This document shows, in pieces, positions 23,255 through 34,100 of a stretch of 64,000 nt of DNA. The position numbers and the translations under genes were made by a program. Location of the stretch: the NCBI GenBank assembly GCA_949358305.1, contig OX442315.1:28732427-28796426 (forward strand), written 5' to 3'. The DNA comes from Strigamia acuminata (taxonomy: Eukaryota > Arthropoda > Chilopoda > Geophilomorpha > Linotaeniidae). Position 1 is the first letter of the stretch. Each line of letters starts with the position of its first letter. The notes beneath the pieces were generated by a model, which did no database searches, had not been told where the DNA came from, and worked only from the letters and a program-made list of their open reading frames with translations.

Positions 23255-26200
23255 CTACATAAAATTAAAACTACATGTTGCAGTATTTTGAAAAATGCTT
23301 AGATTGTTGCCAGATGTTTCAATTATTAACAAATAAGTTTCCATGCGGTTCTATCTATTCTAGTTTCACAAAAACTTAAATCCAAATTCAAATTCGTGAA
23401 AATACTTATTGAAAAACTTTATTTAACTTATTTAACTTTAACGTTACCTTAATCTTAAATGTAAACGTGGTAACTTACTACGTTTCAAATTTGATAATTT
23501 AATTCTGCTACCATAATTGTTACTGCTTAACGGTACCGATTGTAGTGAGGTTTCCACTATATTTGTATTTATAGGCATCCTGGGGATTTTTGTAACTCTT
23601 TTAACTTACAACTCTATTGATACTGCCTTACCTTGAAGAAATACAGTTACTGTATTTGAATGAGCTTCAGTTCGGCCAGGAATTTCACATTTAAAAGTCA
23701 AACGAATAACTCCAGGATTTATTTCTGGTTGTACGAACCATACTTTTCTGTTGTAATCGTAGACTAAAGGAGATATGTACATTTTATACCACGGTATAGG
23801 TATAAGAATGGTAATTTTACTTACTAGCTTTAGCGCTCACGTTTATTTTGTTTATTTCCATTACCGGTCTTGCGAAACGTGATCCATAATAACACAGAAA
23901 ATAGTTACCTACATCACTTTCCGCCCAGAAATCTCCGGTGCTCAAACGTTGATGCTGAATACTTGATAGGAACTGAACTGGAGGAGGCGAATTCACTAAA
24001 ATGTTTTGAATTTTGAACTGTAGATGATAGTATTATAAGAAAGTAATTGATACTTTACAACTATTCGCGTGTATTCTTAAGCAGTAAGGCCATCTTGATG
24101 TCCACTTGCCGTCATAGCAAACTAACCATGCTTCTCCTATTAGTTTAAAATGTGTTTGATCTTTACATCGAAATATTAGGCCGTCAGTGTGATTGAAATA
24201 ATCAGTGTTGATGGTCACATTGGTCAGTTGTTTTCCATTTACAAAAATGTCCATGTGAGCGTTCAAGCCGGCTAGACATTTTCCACTGTACGTGACAGAT
24301 ATTGCTATTTTAAAAAAAAAAGTTCTTTTTAGCTCATTTTCAAAGAAGTTCATTCACGATGGAACATTAAGCATCATTTGAATACAAATCGATCACTGGG
24401 TAAGTTTATTACTTGGGGCTTACTTCGTCTTGTAGATTCAGGTGTAGTAGTGGTTAGTACAATTGTTGGCCTAGTTGGTCTTGTATTCTTAGCTCGCCTA
24501 GTTGGTGTTGTAGGCTTAATTGTGGTAGATGATAACGTTGGTGTTTCTTTTCTTTTTTCAACCTTTACGTTAATTCCGTGTGTTTTATTATTTGGGCTTG
24601 TACACGTAAAATAACCAGTGTGTTCTGGTTGCATTTCGGTAATCACTAACTCATAATATTCCTCCTTATTCCAACCTAGTAAAATATGAAATATTTGTAT
24701 TTTGATTTTGGCATCAAGATACTTTTTATTGATGCTTTTATTGACTTTGTTCACTATTCTTCAAATGTGTTATTTGATTATTCCATCTCCATTTTGGATC
24801 TCCGTTCCGTTTAAACCACCAACATCTAAGTGAAAGCGTTGAATCTTGAGGTACAATCAAGCTTCCTTCATGGTCCACAAATTCTCTATTCGGGTCCACA
24901 TTGTAAGTAATGACGGGAGCATTATCAGCTGTTTAATTTTAAAAAAATACAATCGAATTTTTGCTGCAGATGTCAGTTTGGGTTCAAAATGAAATCTTAC
25001 TGCTGCGATGTTTTAAGCTTTGACAAGTTGGTAGTTCTCCTTTCCACTTGAGTAAGAGACATTTCATGCTTTTGTTGCCCTTAAGTAAAAACCGTTGGAT
25101 GTCGAAACACCTAAATGTAATCACGTCATTAACATCAAAGCTCGTTGGTTCGGTGTCTGAATGAAAAGGAAATGCAATAGAATTAAATTAACGAAAACTA
25201 TAGATAAAAACTGGAATATGTGATTACCATTCAACTGTGCGCCATTTACAAAAGCAAGTAAGTTTTTGTCTTTTGGTTCATACGTGCATTTATTTCTGTA
25301 CACATTATGATCCTTGCCTGTGAAGACAGTAGGTTTAATTTCTGCAAGGATTGTGCTGCTATTTCCAACGGATGGTTCTATAGAAATAGGATTATTATCA
25401 TGATAACTCCAATTTTGTTAACTGGAAAGTTAGTATTTGACATTGCAAGCTAAATGTGACAATAAAGGCTAAATGTGGCCTGACTTTTGACCAACGCTGA
25501 AGCTGGGACGATATCCTAATATTTGGGAGTTCGTTGTTTTTAACAATTGTCAAAAGACAAGTGCTTTGCATTGGAGCTAATGGGCGTCATAGTGGAGACT
25601 TCAGTTGAATTTTTCGAAATTGCTACAAACGAATTTGCTAATTGAATGAACTTTTGGTTAGCTGTAAATGTCAAAGCTGCGAGTCTGTTTAAATAATTCA
25701 CTATTTCATACACTGTACAGCATATACCTAACACCTTGAATGTATTTTGGAATTGCTTTATCGTATTGTCAGGGCTGGACTGGGTACAAATTTAGTACTG
25801 GAAAATCTGGATGAGTTGGGTCACAGGGACAGGCTACGGTGGACCAAGGACGGGCCACTGGGCTACAGGCCATCGGGAAATTTCCCGTAGCCTGTCGGGC
25901 CAGTCCAGCACTGCGTATTGTCCCATTGATGCATTGTAAAATATCATTTTGATATCCAGGTTGACATACAATTTGAATTTTGTTCGTATGATCGATCTTG
26001 TTAGCCGAGGTCTAAACTTTGATGCGTATTAATAATAATAATAATGAATAATTTGTGTTTGAAATGAGTTGTTACTAAGATTCTTTTCGACGCAGCTTTT
26101 ACAGTAGTTGAAATGGAATGTTAGGAATTGAGCATGATGCTAATTAATGAGAAACTAAATTAATAATTAATCAATTATAGCCTATAATAATTTGGGTGTA

Positions 26201-29200
26201 CTACACAAAGCAAAATATAAAATTGTATCTACCGCAATCTGTATTATTATTTATTATTATTAATAAATGACTGACCTTCAAATAATATAGTTATTGTATT
26301 TGAATAATCACTATTTCGGTCAGGAATTTGACATGTAAAAGTCAAATAAGCAGTTGATGGAGATACTTCTACTTTAATATACCACGCTTTTATGGCATAA
26401 TCGTAAGCTATGAGAGATTAAAAGAATTTTTACCACTTATTACGGGTTTAATATTGATAATTTTACTTACAAATATTACTTCTTGTGCCAATACCATTTA
26501 TTTTCATTATCGGTTGTACGTAATATGATCCATAATAACATATAAAATAATGATTCGCATTTCTTTCGGCCATGTAATTTCCTGTGTTCAAACGATGAGT
26601 CGGGGAACTTGATAAATACTGAATCGGAGGAGGTGAATGACCTAAAATGTTTTCGATTTTTTCAATGTTAGTAATATAAGAAAAAATTGACCGTTTGCAG
26701 TTACTTGTATTCGCATGTAGTCTTATGCAGGAGGGCCATTTTGATGTCCACTTGCCGTCATCACAAACTATCGATGCTTTACCAGTTATTTTAAAATATA
26801 CTGGATCTTTACATCGAAACGTTAAGACATTATTCTGATTGAAATATTCTGTGCTTGTCAGCCATTGTTTTCCATTTACAAAAATATCCAAATTAGCGTA
26901 TGAGCCAGTTTGGCATTTTCTATTGAACGTAACATATGTTGCTATTAAAAAAAAAGTTTTGTTAGCTCAAAGCAATTCCTCCTTGGTGGAACTTGAGTAA
27001 GAATTGAAGTTATATTGTGTTAAATTCAGTGTTCAAAGCTTAATGCAGTTTGTTGTTGATATGCACAGCAATTGAATATACGTATACCGGTATGTCAAGG
27101 TTTCTTCTCCCTCCCGAGGGAGGGAGAAGAAATCAAAACAAACACGACTCACATGTGCTGGCAATTGGACACTGCATTTCGTCCTCTTCGTCCGGACAGT
27201 CGGCGTATCCGTCGCATTTCCGTCGCTCGTCCAAGCACTCGCCATCGTCGCAAGCGAAAGTGTCCGGTGGGCAGGTGACTGGGTCTACGAAAAAGGGAAA
27301 AAAAACGAAAAAATCTCCTTTATTTTCTTCTAATTCCAAGAGAAGAAGAGCTTCGGTGTAACCGACCTTCGTTTTCTCTTTTTGCTTAACCAAGGAATAA
27401 GCTTGATGCGGGGGCGTGAGGCGGGAACGTGTAATGGGTGGTTTACGAGCATTTAAAAGCTCCGAGAACCCGTGTTTCTTCGAGGGTTTGCGGGAGGTTT
27501 TTTGCTTGTTTTCGTCGCTCGTTTAAGAAGCCATTTCTAGAGAAAAGGTCATGTTAAAGCCTTGTGCAACTCTTTGGAGTGTTGGCAGCAGTAGCCAAAA
27601 CAAAAACGGTTAATCGGTGAAGTGTCGAGTTGAAAAAACAAGGAAAAATTAATTAAGCTGAATTTGTTTACCGTATTTTACCGAGTAAGAGCCGCGGCTC
27701 TTATTCAAAACTGCCACTTTCAGCCGCGGCTATTATTTGAGTGCGGCTCTTAATCGAGAGCGGCTCTTATTATACTTGTAAATAGTGGCCGATATCTCAC
27801 TGTTACGTTCATTGAACGTACATAGCCGCGGCTATTATTCGAGGGCGGCTCTTATATCAAATGGCTTCTCTCGGTTGCGGCTCTTATTCGAGGGCGGCTA
27901 CAATTCGAGGGCGACTCTTAATCGGTAAAATACGGTAATTGTTATTTCGATGTTTGAATTTAAGCCTTGTTTGAGCTGTTAAGGAGCAGCTTTAAGTCGG
28001 GTCTTTCTGAGGAAACCTTGTAAAACCTCTTTTGCTTTAATGTTGGCTATAACCAGAAAAACAAGGACAACAGATTTGGATACAAGAAACATCCAATTGT
28101 GTAAATCAACAAAGCAAAATAAGCACAAAAGCACTTAAATACCATTAAAGTTACATCGGGAAAACAGAAGTTTAAACAATACAACTTTCGAGGAAAAAAA
28201 GATAAAATGCACCACTAAATAAATTCGATTTCTCGTAATCTACGAGATGAACATTAATCACGAATGCCACAAAACACATCCGAGAAATAGTGAGCATTTT
28301 TCTAGAATTGAGCGCTATGTAAACAACAATGTATCAATTCCGGGTCAATTCCTACCGCAATCGTATTCGTCGGATCCATCCGGGCACTGAGGAATTCTGT
28401 CGCAAAATTGATGCTGCGGAATACAATCTCCGGTATTGCATTGGAAATCCGGAAAGCAATTCCCAGTTCCTTCAAAGTGGTAAAAAAAAACCGGAAATGT
28501 TTTTACAGAACGCACCCAAGGTCGATATGATTGATTGATGTTATACCACTCTGCATCCGGCGGAATGTGAATTTTTGGGGCGACAATAAGAAATTGCCGG
28601 CGTGGCCATGGCTAAGTTTACGTTCGAGTAAGAACCGTAAATCTTCTTCGTTGTCGAAACCGATGCTACTTATATCCACTGTGGCTAATACTCCTGGGGT
28701 CGAGGGCCTGCAATTGCATTAGGGATTGATTGGCACGACGTTTGGTGGTTTAAAATAGCCATTTTTTGGTAGATTGGGGGATCAACTCACTCAAATTTGA
28801 TCACACTAACTACTTGATCTCCCGGGACGGTATCAAAGGCTTCCTGAAAAGCTGCAGCTAAGTCCTGCGATAACTGCTTGAATCGAGGGCTGGTTCGATC
28901 GCTCAGTTGGTTTTCGAATTGCACGGACGAAACAGTGATGGTCGATCGAAAAAATGCTGAAAAGTTTTTAAAATTCAGGGATTTTATGTATTTTTTTAAA
29001 AAATAAATAAATAAATTTTAACATGTTGCTGTTTGGAAATCCGTCAATTTATTGGCCTACACATTTGGATATTTTTAGAAAAGAAAAAAAAGTAATTTTC
29101 AAATTTTAGACCCGGCGCTGCAGTGAAGCATAAGGGGGCCGCGCAAAGCAATAAACGCACAATTTCTCGAATTTCTCGCAACAAAAACATACTGCATTTC

Positions 29201-30603
29201 TTTTCGTCCGAGCCATCGGCACAATCTCGCCTGTCGTCGCAACGCGATTTAAGTGGAACGCATGAGCCGTCATCACATTGCCATTCCAAATCAGTGCAGT
29301 CTACAACCACAAAACAAAATGACACAAACAAAATAAAAAAAATCTTTATTCACAACTCACGGCAATCTCTTTCATCAGCACGTGACGAGTCGGGACAGTC
29401 GGGGAACCTGTCACAGCGCTGATGCATTGGAATGCACGTCCCATCATCACATCGAAAATTACGGGGAGAGCAAACGAGACCAGCTGGAATCAAGGCTAAA
29501 ATCAGATTTGCATAGAAATAAGGATGCACCAAGCTTCACACAGTGCCCCTGACTAAAGCAAATTAAATTAACAAAAGAATGTCAAACGTCGGATGAAAAA
29601 TAATAGGAAGTAAGAAAATATGGAAATCTGTCAACGCGGATGTTTTCATTTTTTTTCCGCTTTATGCAAATTTAACACTAAGTATATTATACACCTTTCA
29701 TACTGCACGTTTTTACGGTTTTCCACACTCCGTTTTATTGTTATTAAAAACTTTATCTCGTAAAGAGAGTTTCTTTTAAAGCCGTTTATAATAAAATTTT
29801 AAAATAAACGGCCATCCCTTAATTCCCATAATCATTCTCAAACTTCCATCATTCTCCGCTTCTTTACCCTCGTTTCATTTAATTAACGGACAAATTACCG
29901 ACAACTCAATAGACTTCCCCCCTCTTATTAATAAGCGCAATAAATAAAATAACAATTAATCAAAATTGAAACTAAAAGCAAATTATAAAACGTAATAAAA
30001 ACTCACTCTCTGGCGACGGTGTTACGGAAGGAGTTGGAGGTACGATAGGACCATCTCCACAATAATTCTCATCCGAATAGTCGGGGCAATCGTAATCATT
30101 ATTACAAAACTGCGACAATGCTATACACGAGCCGTCGGTACATCGCCACTGGTTCGCCTTACAGGGGTCTGAAGTCGTCGATCAAAACACCCACGTAACA
30201 ACAACAACAAAAGTGTAAAAAAAATAAACCAATAAATTGAAAAGTATAGTCAACAAAATCATAAAAATCGTGCAAATAAAACAACAAATAAATGATAAAT
30301 CTACTCACACCCGAAGAAAAGGAACCCTTAAACCACTCGACCGTCGTACGACAATTTCTTATTTCCATTAATTCAAACCAAATAAATCAAAACAAACGAC
30401 TTACGACAAAACGACTCATCGTCTCCATGCAGACAGTCCACGACATAATCGCATCGTTGTCGATTGTTGATGCATTGACCACTGGAACACGCAAACTGGT
30501 CACTGGGGCACCCGCCCGCGGTCGGACCGGGGACTCGGGAGTCCGCTAGGATAAATCCAAAGAGGAAAATAAGACCCAACATTTGACAAGACGTGTGCTC
30601 CAT
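23046..30603 (-). CDS. gene C: perlecan-type LDLa/SEA head fused to sushi-Ig modules, 1067 aa
   Basis: Exons: 30405-30603, 30007-30168, 29361-29483, 29193-29300, 28791-28956, 28547-28707, 28356-28469, 27153-27284, 26705-26941, 26471-26641, 26276-26407, 25228-25377, 25001-25156, 24746-24928, 24424-24675, 24059-24304, 23825-23995, 23632-23763 and 23046-23254. They sum to 3204 bases (1067 codons plus stop) and every junction fits in phase. Order: signal peptide, LDLa x4, SEA, LDLa x2, sushi, Ig, sushi, Ig, Thr/Pro linker, sushi, Ig, sushi. The SEA domain carries PGDQVVSV and SPQ...FRR motifs that I recall from perlecan (HSPG2/trol). It is a secreted matrix or surface-binding protein; binding partners are unknown. 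A dead sushi pair (25735-26139) must be skipped. Start could also be ATG 30618. Whether head and tail form one transcript needs RNA evidence. Confidence 0.68.
23632..24304 (-). CDS. gene C sushi-Ig module (exons 24059-24304, 23825-23995, 23632-23763)
   Basis: The sushi exon is 246 bases, 9 longer than usual, because of a three-codon insertion giving NVTIN, a possible N-glycosylation site. The Ig exons have standard lengths with NYFLCYYGS and FKCEIPGR cysteines. The Ig intron is only 61 bases and lacks the GTCC element found in other copies. Confidence 0.7.
24424..24928 (-). CDS. gene C Ig domain plus Thr/Pro linker (exons 24746-24928, 24424-24675)
   Basis: The Ig halves are [12 protein letters not shown]...LRCWWFKR and [15 protein letters not shown]...[11 protein letters not shown] 40-residue Thr/Pro/Arg tail follows. 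The first exon appears to use a GTCAAT donor; the gene A copy has GTCAGT at the same place, and only this site keeps the phase. Confidence 0.65.
25001..25377 (-). CDS. gene C sushi domain on two exons (25228-25377, 25001-25156)
   Basis: The first exon has a Ser/Thr spacer, then [18 protein letters not shown]. The second has [27 protein letters not shown]. The intron between them is short here but holds the Tc1 element in gene A. Confidence 0.65.
25735..26139 (-). pseudogene. dead two-exon sushi domain with hAT insertion
   Basis: By comparison with 9377-9644 the first half has an 11-base deletion (after CSIPNIP) that shifts the frame. The second half ([20 protein letters not shown]) is split by the hAT MITE 25770-25913. 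Confidence 0.7.
25770..25913. mobile_element. hAT-type MITE inside a sushi exon
   Basis: The ends are CAGGGCTGGACTGG and CCAGTCCAGCACTG. CGTATTGT is duplicated on both sides (25762-25769, 25914-25921). The homologous position at about 12062 has no insertion. 144 bases, no coding capacity. Confidence 0.85.
26276..26941 (-). CDS. gene C sushi-Ig module (exons 26705-26941, 26471-26641, 26276-26407)
   Basis: The sushi exon ([41 protein letters not shown]-like end) joins the last LDLa exon in phase 1. The Ig has HYFICYYGS and [10 protein letters not shown]. The Ig-b donor is GTCAGT, as in the closest copy at 12453. Confidence 0.7.
27153..27284 (-). CDS. gene C LDLa module 6
   Basis: This 132-base, phase 1-1 exon encodes [19 protein letters not shown], then [16 protein letters not shown], with all six cysteines and the acidic calcium-binding residues of the family. 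The donor GTGAGT leads to the sushi exon at 26941. Confidence 0.85.
27285..28355. other. long intron of gene C holding a MITE
   Basis: I see no exon in this stretch. Its only recognisable feature is the inverted-repeat element at 27669-27937. Confidence 0.5.
27669..27937. mobile_element. MITE with TACCGTATTTTACCG inverted ends
   Basis: The left end TACCGTATTTTACCGAGTAAG and right end complement TACCGTATTTTACCGATTAAG differ by one base. Inside are repeated GCGGCTCTTATTCGAGG words in alternating directions. A decayed relative is at about 52500-52550. Confidence 0.6.
28356..28469 (-). CDS. gene C LDLa module 5
   Basis: This 114-base, phase 1-1 exon encodes [18 protein letters not shown], then [17 protein letters not shown]. 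It has six cysteines and a perfect DGSDE calcium box. It directly follows the SEA domain. Confidence 0.85.
28547..28956 (-). CDS. gene C SEA domain (exons 28791-28956, 28547-28707)
   Basis: Exon one reads [17 protein letters not shown], then [15 protein letters not shown] and [12 protein letters not shown]. Exon two reads [12 protein letters not shown], then LRFLLERKL and [16 protein letters not shown]. This is the alternating helix/strand pattern of SEA domains, and the words PGDQVVSV and SPQ-F-FRR match perlecan's SEA domain as I remember it. The GSVVV self-cleavage motif of mucin SEA domains is absent, as in perlecan. The two exons join inside a Glu codon. Confidence 0.8.
29193..29300 (-). 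CDS. gene C LDLa module 4
   Basis: This 108-base, phase 1-1 exon encodes [19 protein letters not shown], then [16 protein letters not shown], a complete LDLa module. The donor is GTATGT. Confidence 0.85.
29361..29483 (-). CDS. gene C LDLa module 3
   Basis: This 123-base, phase 1-1 exon encodes [19 protein letters not shown], then [18 protein letters not shown]. Two extra residues (RA) sit in the last loop before the acidic box. Confidence 0.85.
29484..30006. other. intron of gene C
   Basis: AT-rich, with no exon or recognisable repeat seen. Confidence 0.4.
30007..30168 (-). CDS. gene C LDLa module 2 plus Pro/Thr linker
   Basis: This 162-base, phase 1-1 exon encodes [19 protein letters not shown], then [16 protein letters not shown], then a [14 protein letters not shown] spacer. 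Such Pro-rich links between LDLa repeats are known in perlecan-like proteins. Confidence 0.82.
30405..30603 (-). CDS. gene C first exon: signal peptide and LDLa module 1
   Basis: From ATG 30603 the peptide [20 protein letters not shown] is a clear signal sequence. LDLa module 1 follows ([19 protein letters not shown], then [16 protein letters not shown]). An in-frame ATG also lies at 30618. A CCTAG acceptor inside the exon (before the codons for DSRVPG) is in phase 1, so an upstream exon could in principle splice in and skip the signal peptide. Confidence 0.75.
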
Positions 30604-30618
30604 TTCGCATAAATGCAT

Positions 30619-31118
30619 TTTGCATTTGTTTCTTTTTGTATCACTATTTGTGTCGCTGCACTCGCAGCGCCACCTGCTTGTTTGACCGTTAAATAAACAC
30701 TGATTTACATATCCTTGTAATGGCCACTCCTGTTTGAGTTAGCTCCATTACACCAACTTACACTTTTGATAAAAACATATCACCCCCCCCCCCCCCTTGA
30801 AGCGTTACGTAATTTATGGATGGCTCCTTAAAACAGGATAGAATTTTACTTTTTCCAAGTGTACCGCCTTGTTTAAACACCTGGGCATTTAAACGTTTTT
30901 TGAGCCGACCCCAGGCGCCGATTTGAAACCCGGCGTTTATTCGAGCCCAGCGCATAATCGAAAAACTGGCAATTTTCGCAAAAAAAGGTGATTTTTTGCA
31001 AAAGTCACCATATTTTCGCAAAAAAATTGGCGATTTTTAGGGGTCCCGGCGCTAAACATTTTTACTTTCTATATGTCATTGAAAGTAAATAATTTTTATA
31101 CTTTACCCATTATACGTG
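30619..31118. other. region between genes C and D with repeat fragments
   Basis: About 30775-31040 holds a poly-C tract, a half copy of the GTTACGTAATTTATGG element (see 33584-33974) and a GCGCC...TTATTCGAGCCC repeat. The gene C promoter should be near 30620-30700. I see no convincing TATA box there. Confidence 0.4.
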
Positions 31119-34100
31119 TTAAATTTTACCGTTTGGTGTACAGAAAGGTTCGTTTCCACTCCATTTGCCGTTGCTCTGACACATCCTTTGTTTGGGTCCA
31201 ATTAAATCAAATCCCTCATCGCAGGTGTAATCAGCGGTACTTTGAAATATAGCAACGGGTGGCAGGTTAACTTTACCCTGCTTGGGATTCTCCAACACAT
31301 TACTGCAACGAAGATCTATCATATATGAATCAAAGGTGTTGTATTGGTCATTATTAAGTCTTGTTAAGGTATAGTAGATAAATTACCAGGTGTAACGCAA
31401 ACGTAACCACAAGCACCATCGCACACGCATTTTGCGCGTGGATTTCTGCACTGTGAGGTTTCGCACAGATTCCCGCAGCCTCGGACTTCAGATTTTAATT
31501 TTTCCAAATCTCTCTCGCAGATGTCTTGTGCTGTATTTTTTGATTTTAATGTCAGAATTGTTTAAGAACAAGTGAAAAAAGTATTGGTCATTACTAAGTC
31601 TTGTTAAGGTATAGTAGATAAATTACCAGGTGTAACGCAAACGTAACCACAAGCACCATCGCAAACACATTTTGCGCGTGGATTTTTGCAGTATGAGGTT
31701 GCACACGAACTCCTACAGCCTCGAACTTCAGATTTTAATTTTTCCAAATCTCTCTCGCAGATTTTTTCTACTGTTCGCATAGTTGTAGGCTCAGTAGTTG
31801 TTGTTCGCATAGGCGTGGTTGTTGCTGTTGTTTGCATAGTTGTAGGCGTGGTTGTTGCTGTTGTTTGCATAGTTGTAGGCGTGGTTGTTGCTGGTCGCAC
31901 AGTTGTAGGCTTGGTTGTTGTTTGCATAGTTGTCGGCTTGGTTGTTGTAGTAGTCTTAGTTGCTGCAGTTTGAATAGATACAAGCGTAGTTGGTTATCCA
32001 ACAGGATGATGCAAAAATGAGCCAAAATAATTCAGAAATGGTTTCAAAAGGAAAAAAATAAGATTGAAGAATGGTCAGGTCATACCAGACTCCAGGCCTC
32101 AATCCAATTGAGCTTCCAGAAACAAACGTACCTCAAAATGAAGCAGGGCGATTAAGGAATTGAACCAGTTAATATGAATGAGCGGTAGAAAAGGATATAT
32201 AGGCGGAATGGCACAAAATAAAAAGCAGTAGCTCAGTAGTTGTATTTAGAAAAGTTATTTAGTTCGCGTTCGTGAACGAAGTTCATGTAGTGTCTTCCAC
32301 CCCATTCTTGATAATCTAAGCATTGTATTGCGAGTTGCTAGGCAGTAGCCTAGCAACATCGCTCATCCTTCCACTTTATAAAAACAGTCTTGACTCCAAA
32401 TCTGTCCAGTTTGGTTTCCCTATTTATTTCTGGGCTTTTATGCCCGAATGTTAAAGTTTTCATGAAGACCGCATCTTAGCGGTCAGATGTACATTCCACC
32501 AGACACTTTAGTTCATGAACGCGTTCACTTTCCGAAGTGAACGAGAAGAATGAACTTTGTTCACTTCACATGATGAATGTGAACTTCATTCATGTTCAAA
32601 CGTTTTCATGGATTTTAAACGTTTTGATGATAGAAACGTCTATTTCCAATCGCTTTTTATGACTAAAACGGCTTTTTTTCATCATAAACAGCGATGAAAA
32701 TGACTCCTTTACTAAAAAAAAAAAGTGGTTTTTACGTCTGAAATTCACAAAATGTGAAAAAAAACATGTTAATTTTTTTTTTAAATTGTAAAAGTGAAAG
32801 TTCATGAACTTGAACTTAGTTCACTTTGGAAAAAATTAGAGTGAACGTGAAAGTGAACGTGTTCACATTGTCATGAACAAGAACTTGAATGCGTACACAA
32901 TTTAGTGAACGAGATCCAACACTGCATTTAGGCTAAACAGCATTTTTAAACAGCATTTTTAAACTGTTTATAACGTGTTTATTGTATTTAGACAGCAAAG
33001 CAAGTTTAACTGCAATTTTAAACTGACTTCACCGTACAAATGCAGCTAGTGTCTACTTCAATTTGATTGAAAGTACGTCCTGGTGCTGTATTCAAATTCA
33101 GGGACAAAAGTAACTCAATTGCACATGACAGAAAAATATAATAATATATAATATATATATATATATAACGTATTGTGATATTTCTAATGCTTAATTAATA
33201 CGAGTATCATATATACTATGATTTAGGCTAATGTAGTATTATGACGACATATGACGTTTTTTGTACTTCCTGTATTAGTGTTTAACTTGATGTGTAACCG
33301 CCATGTTTTGTAACTGTTAATGTGCATTCACCACTCATTGTGAATAAATTCTTATATATTCTAACATAATGGAGGTTTTCATAACTGTACAATTGATACT
33401 AACTTACCTTTAAGAAATACAGTTAGTGTATTTGAATAATTTTTATCCCGGCCAGGAATTTGACATTTAAAAGTGAATTGAGTAATTCCTTGATCCACTA
33501 CTGCCCTTACATACCATGCTTGGTTGCTATAATCATAGGCTAAGGGAAATAAATATATAATTTATACTACGGTATGTGTATAAGGGGCCGTCCATAAATT
33601 ACGTAACGCCTTAGGGGAGAGGGGATTTTAAATTTTGTTACGGGTTGTTATGACTGGGGAGGGGGTGGGTTCGCAATAATGTTACGTAACTTTTTTTTTT
33701 TAAATTTTGAAATTTTGAAAAACTGAAAATTTTACTTTATAAATATTTGCTTTTTGGGTTATTATTTTTTTTTTTGTATAAAATTGTATAAATAGTCATT
33801 ATTAAATAAAGATTGTATTTGTATTTAGTCTACCGTATATCAAAATTGGGGGGGGTGGTTAGTTTTGTTACGTAATATTCTAGGGGGGTTTATGGATTTG
33901 TTACGACCTTGTTACGGGGGGGGAGGGGGTCTAAACGTCCAAAAATTAGCGTTACGTAATTTATGGACGGCCTTTAATACAGTGTAGGCTCTGTAGCCTG
34001 GACATAGGACAGGTACCAGAAAGTTGTTCGGACTAAGGGCCTGTCCGCATGAGGAAGGGAATTTAGCATGGCTGATGGGTATAGATCGGGACCGATTTAG

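Noticed and set aside
27669-27937. Possible CRISPR-like array from repeated GCGGCTCTTATT words
   Set aside because: Repeats are irregularly spaced and in both directions between inverted ends, in an animal intron; it is a MITE.
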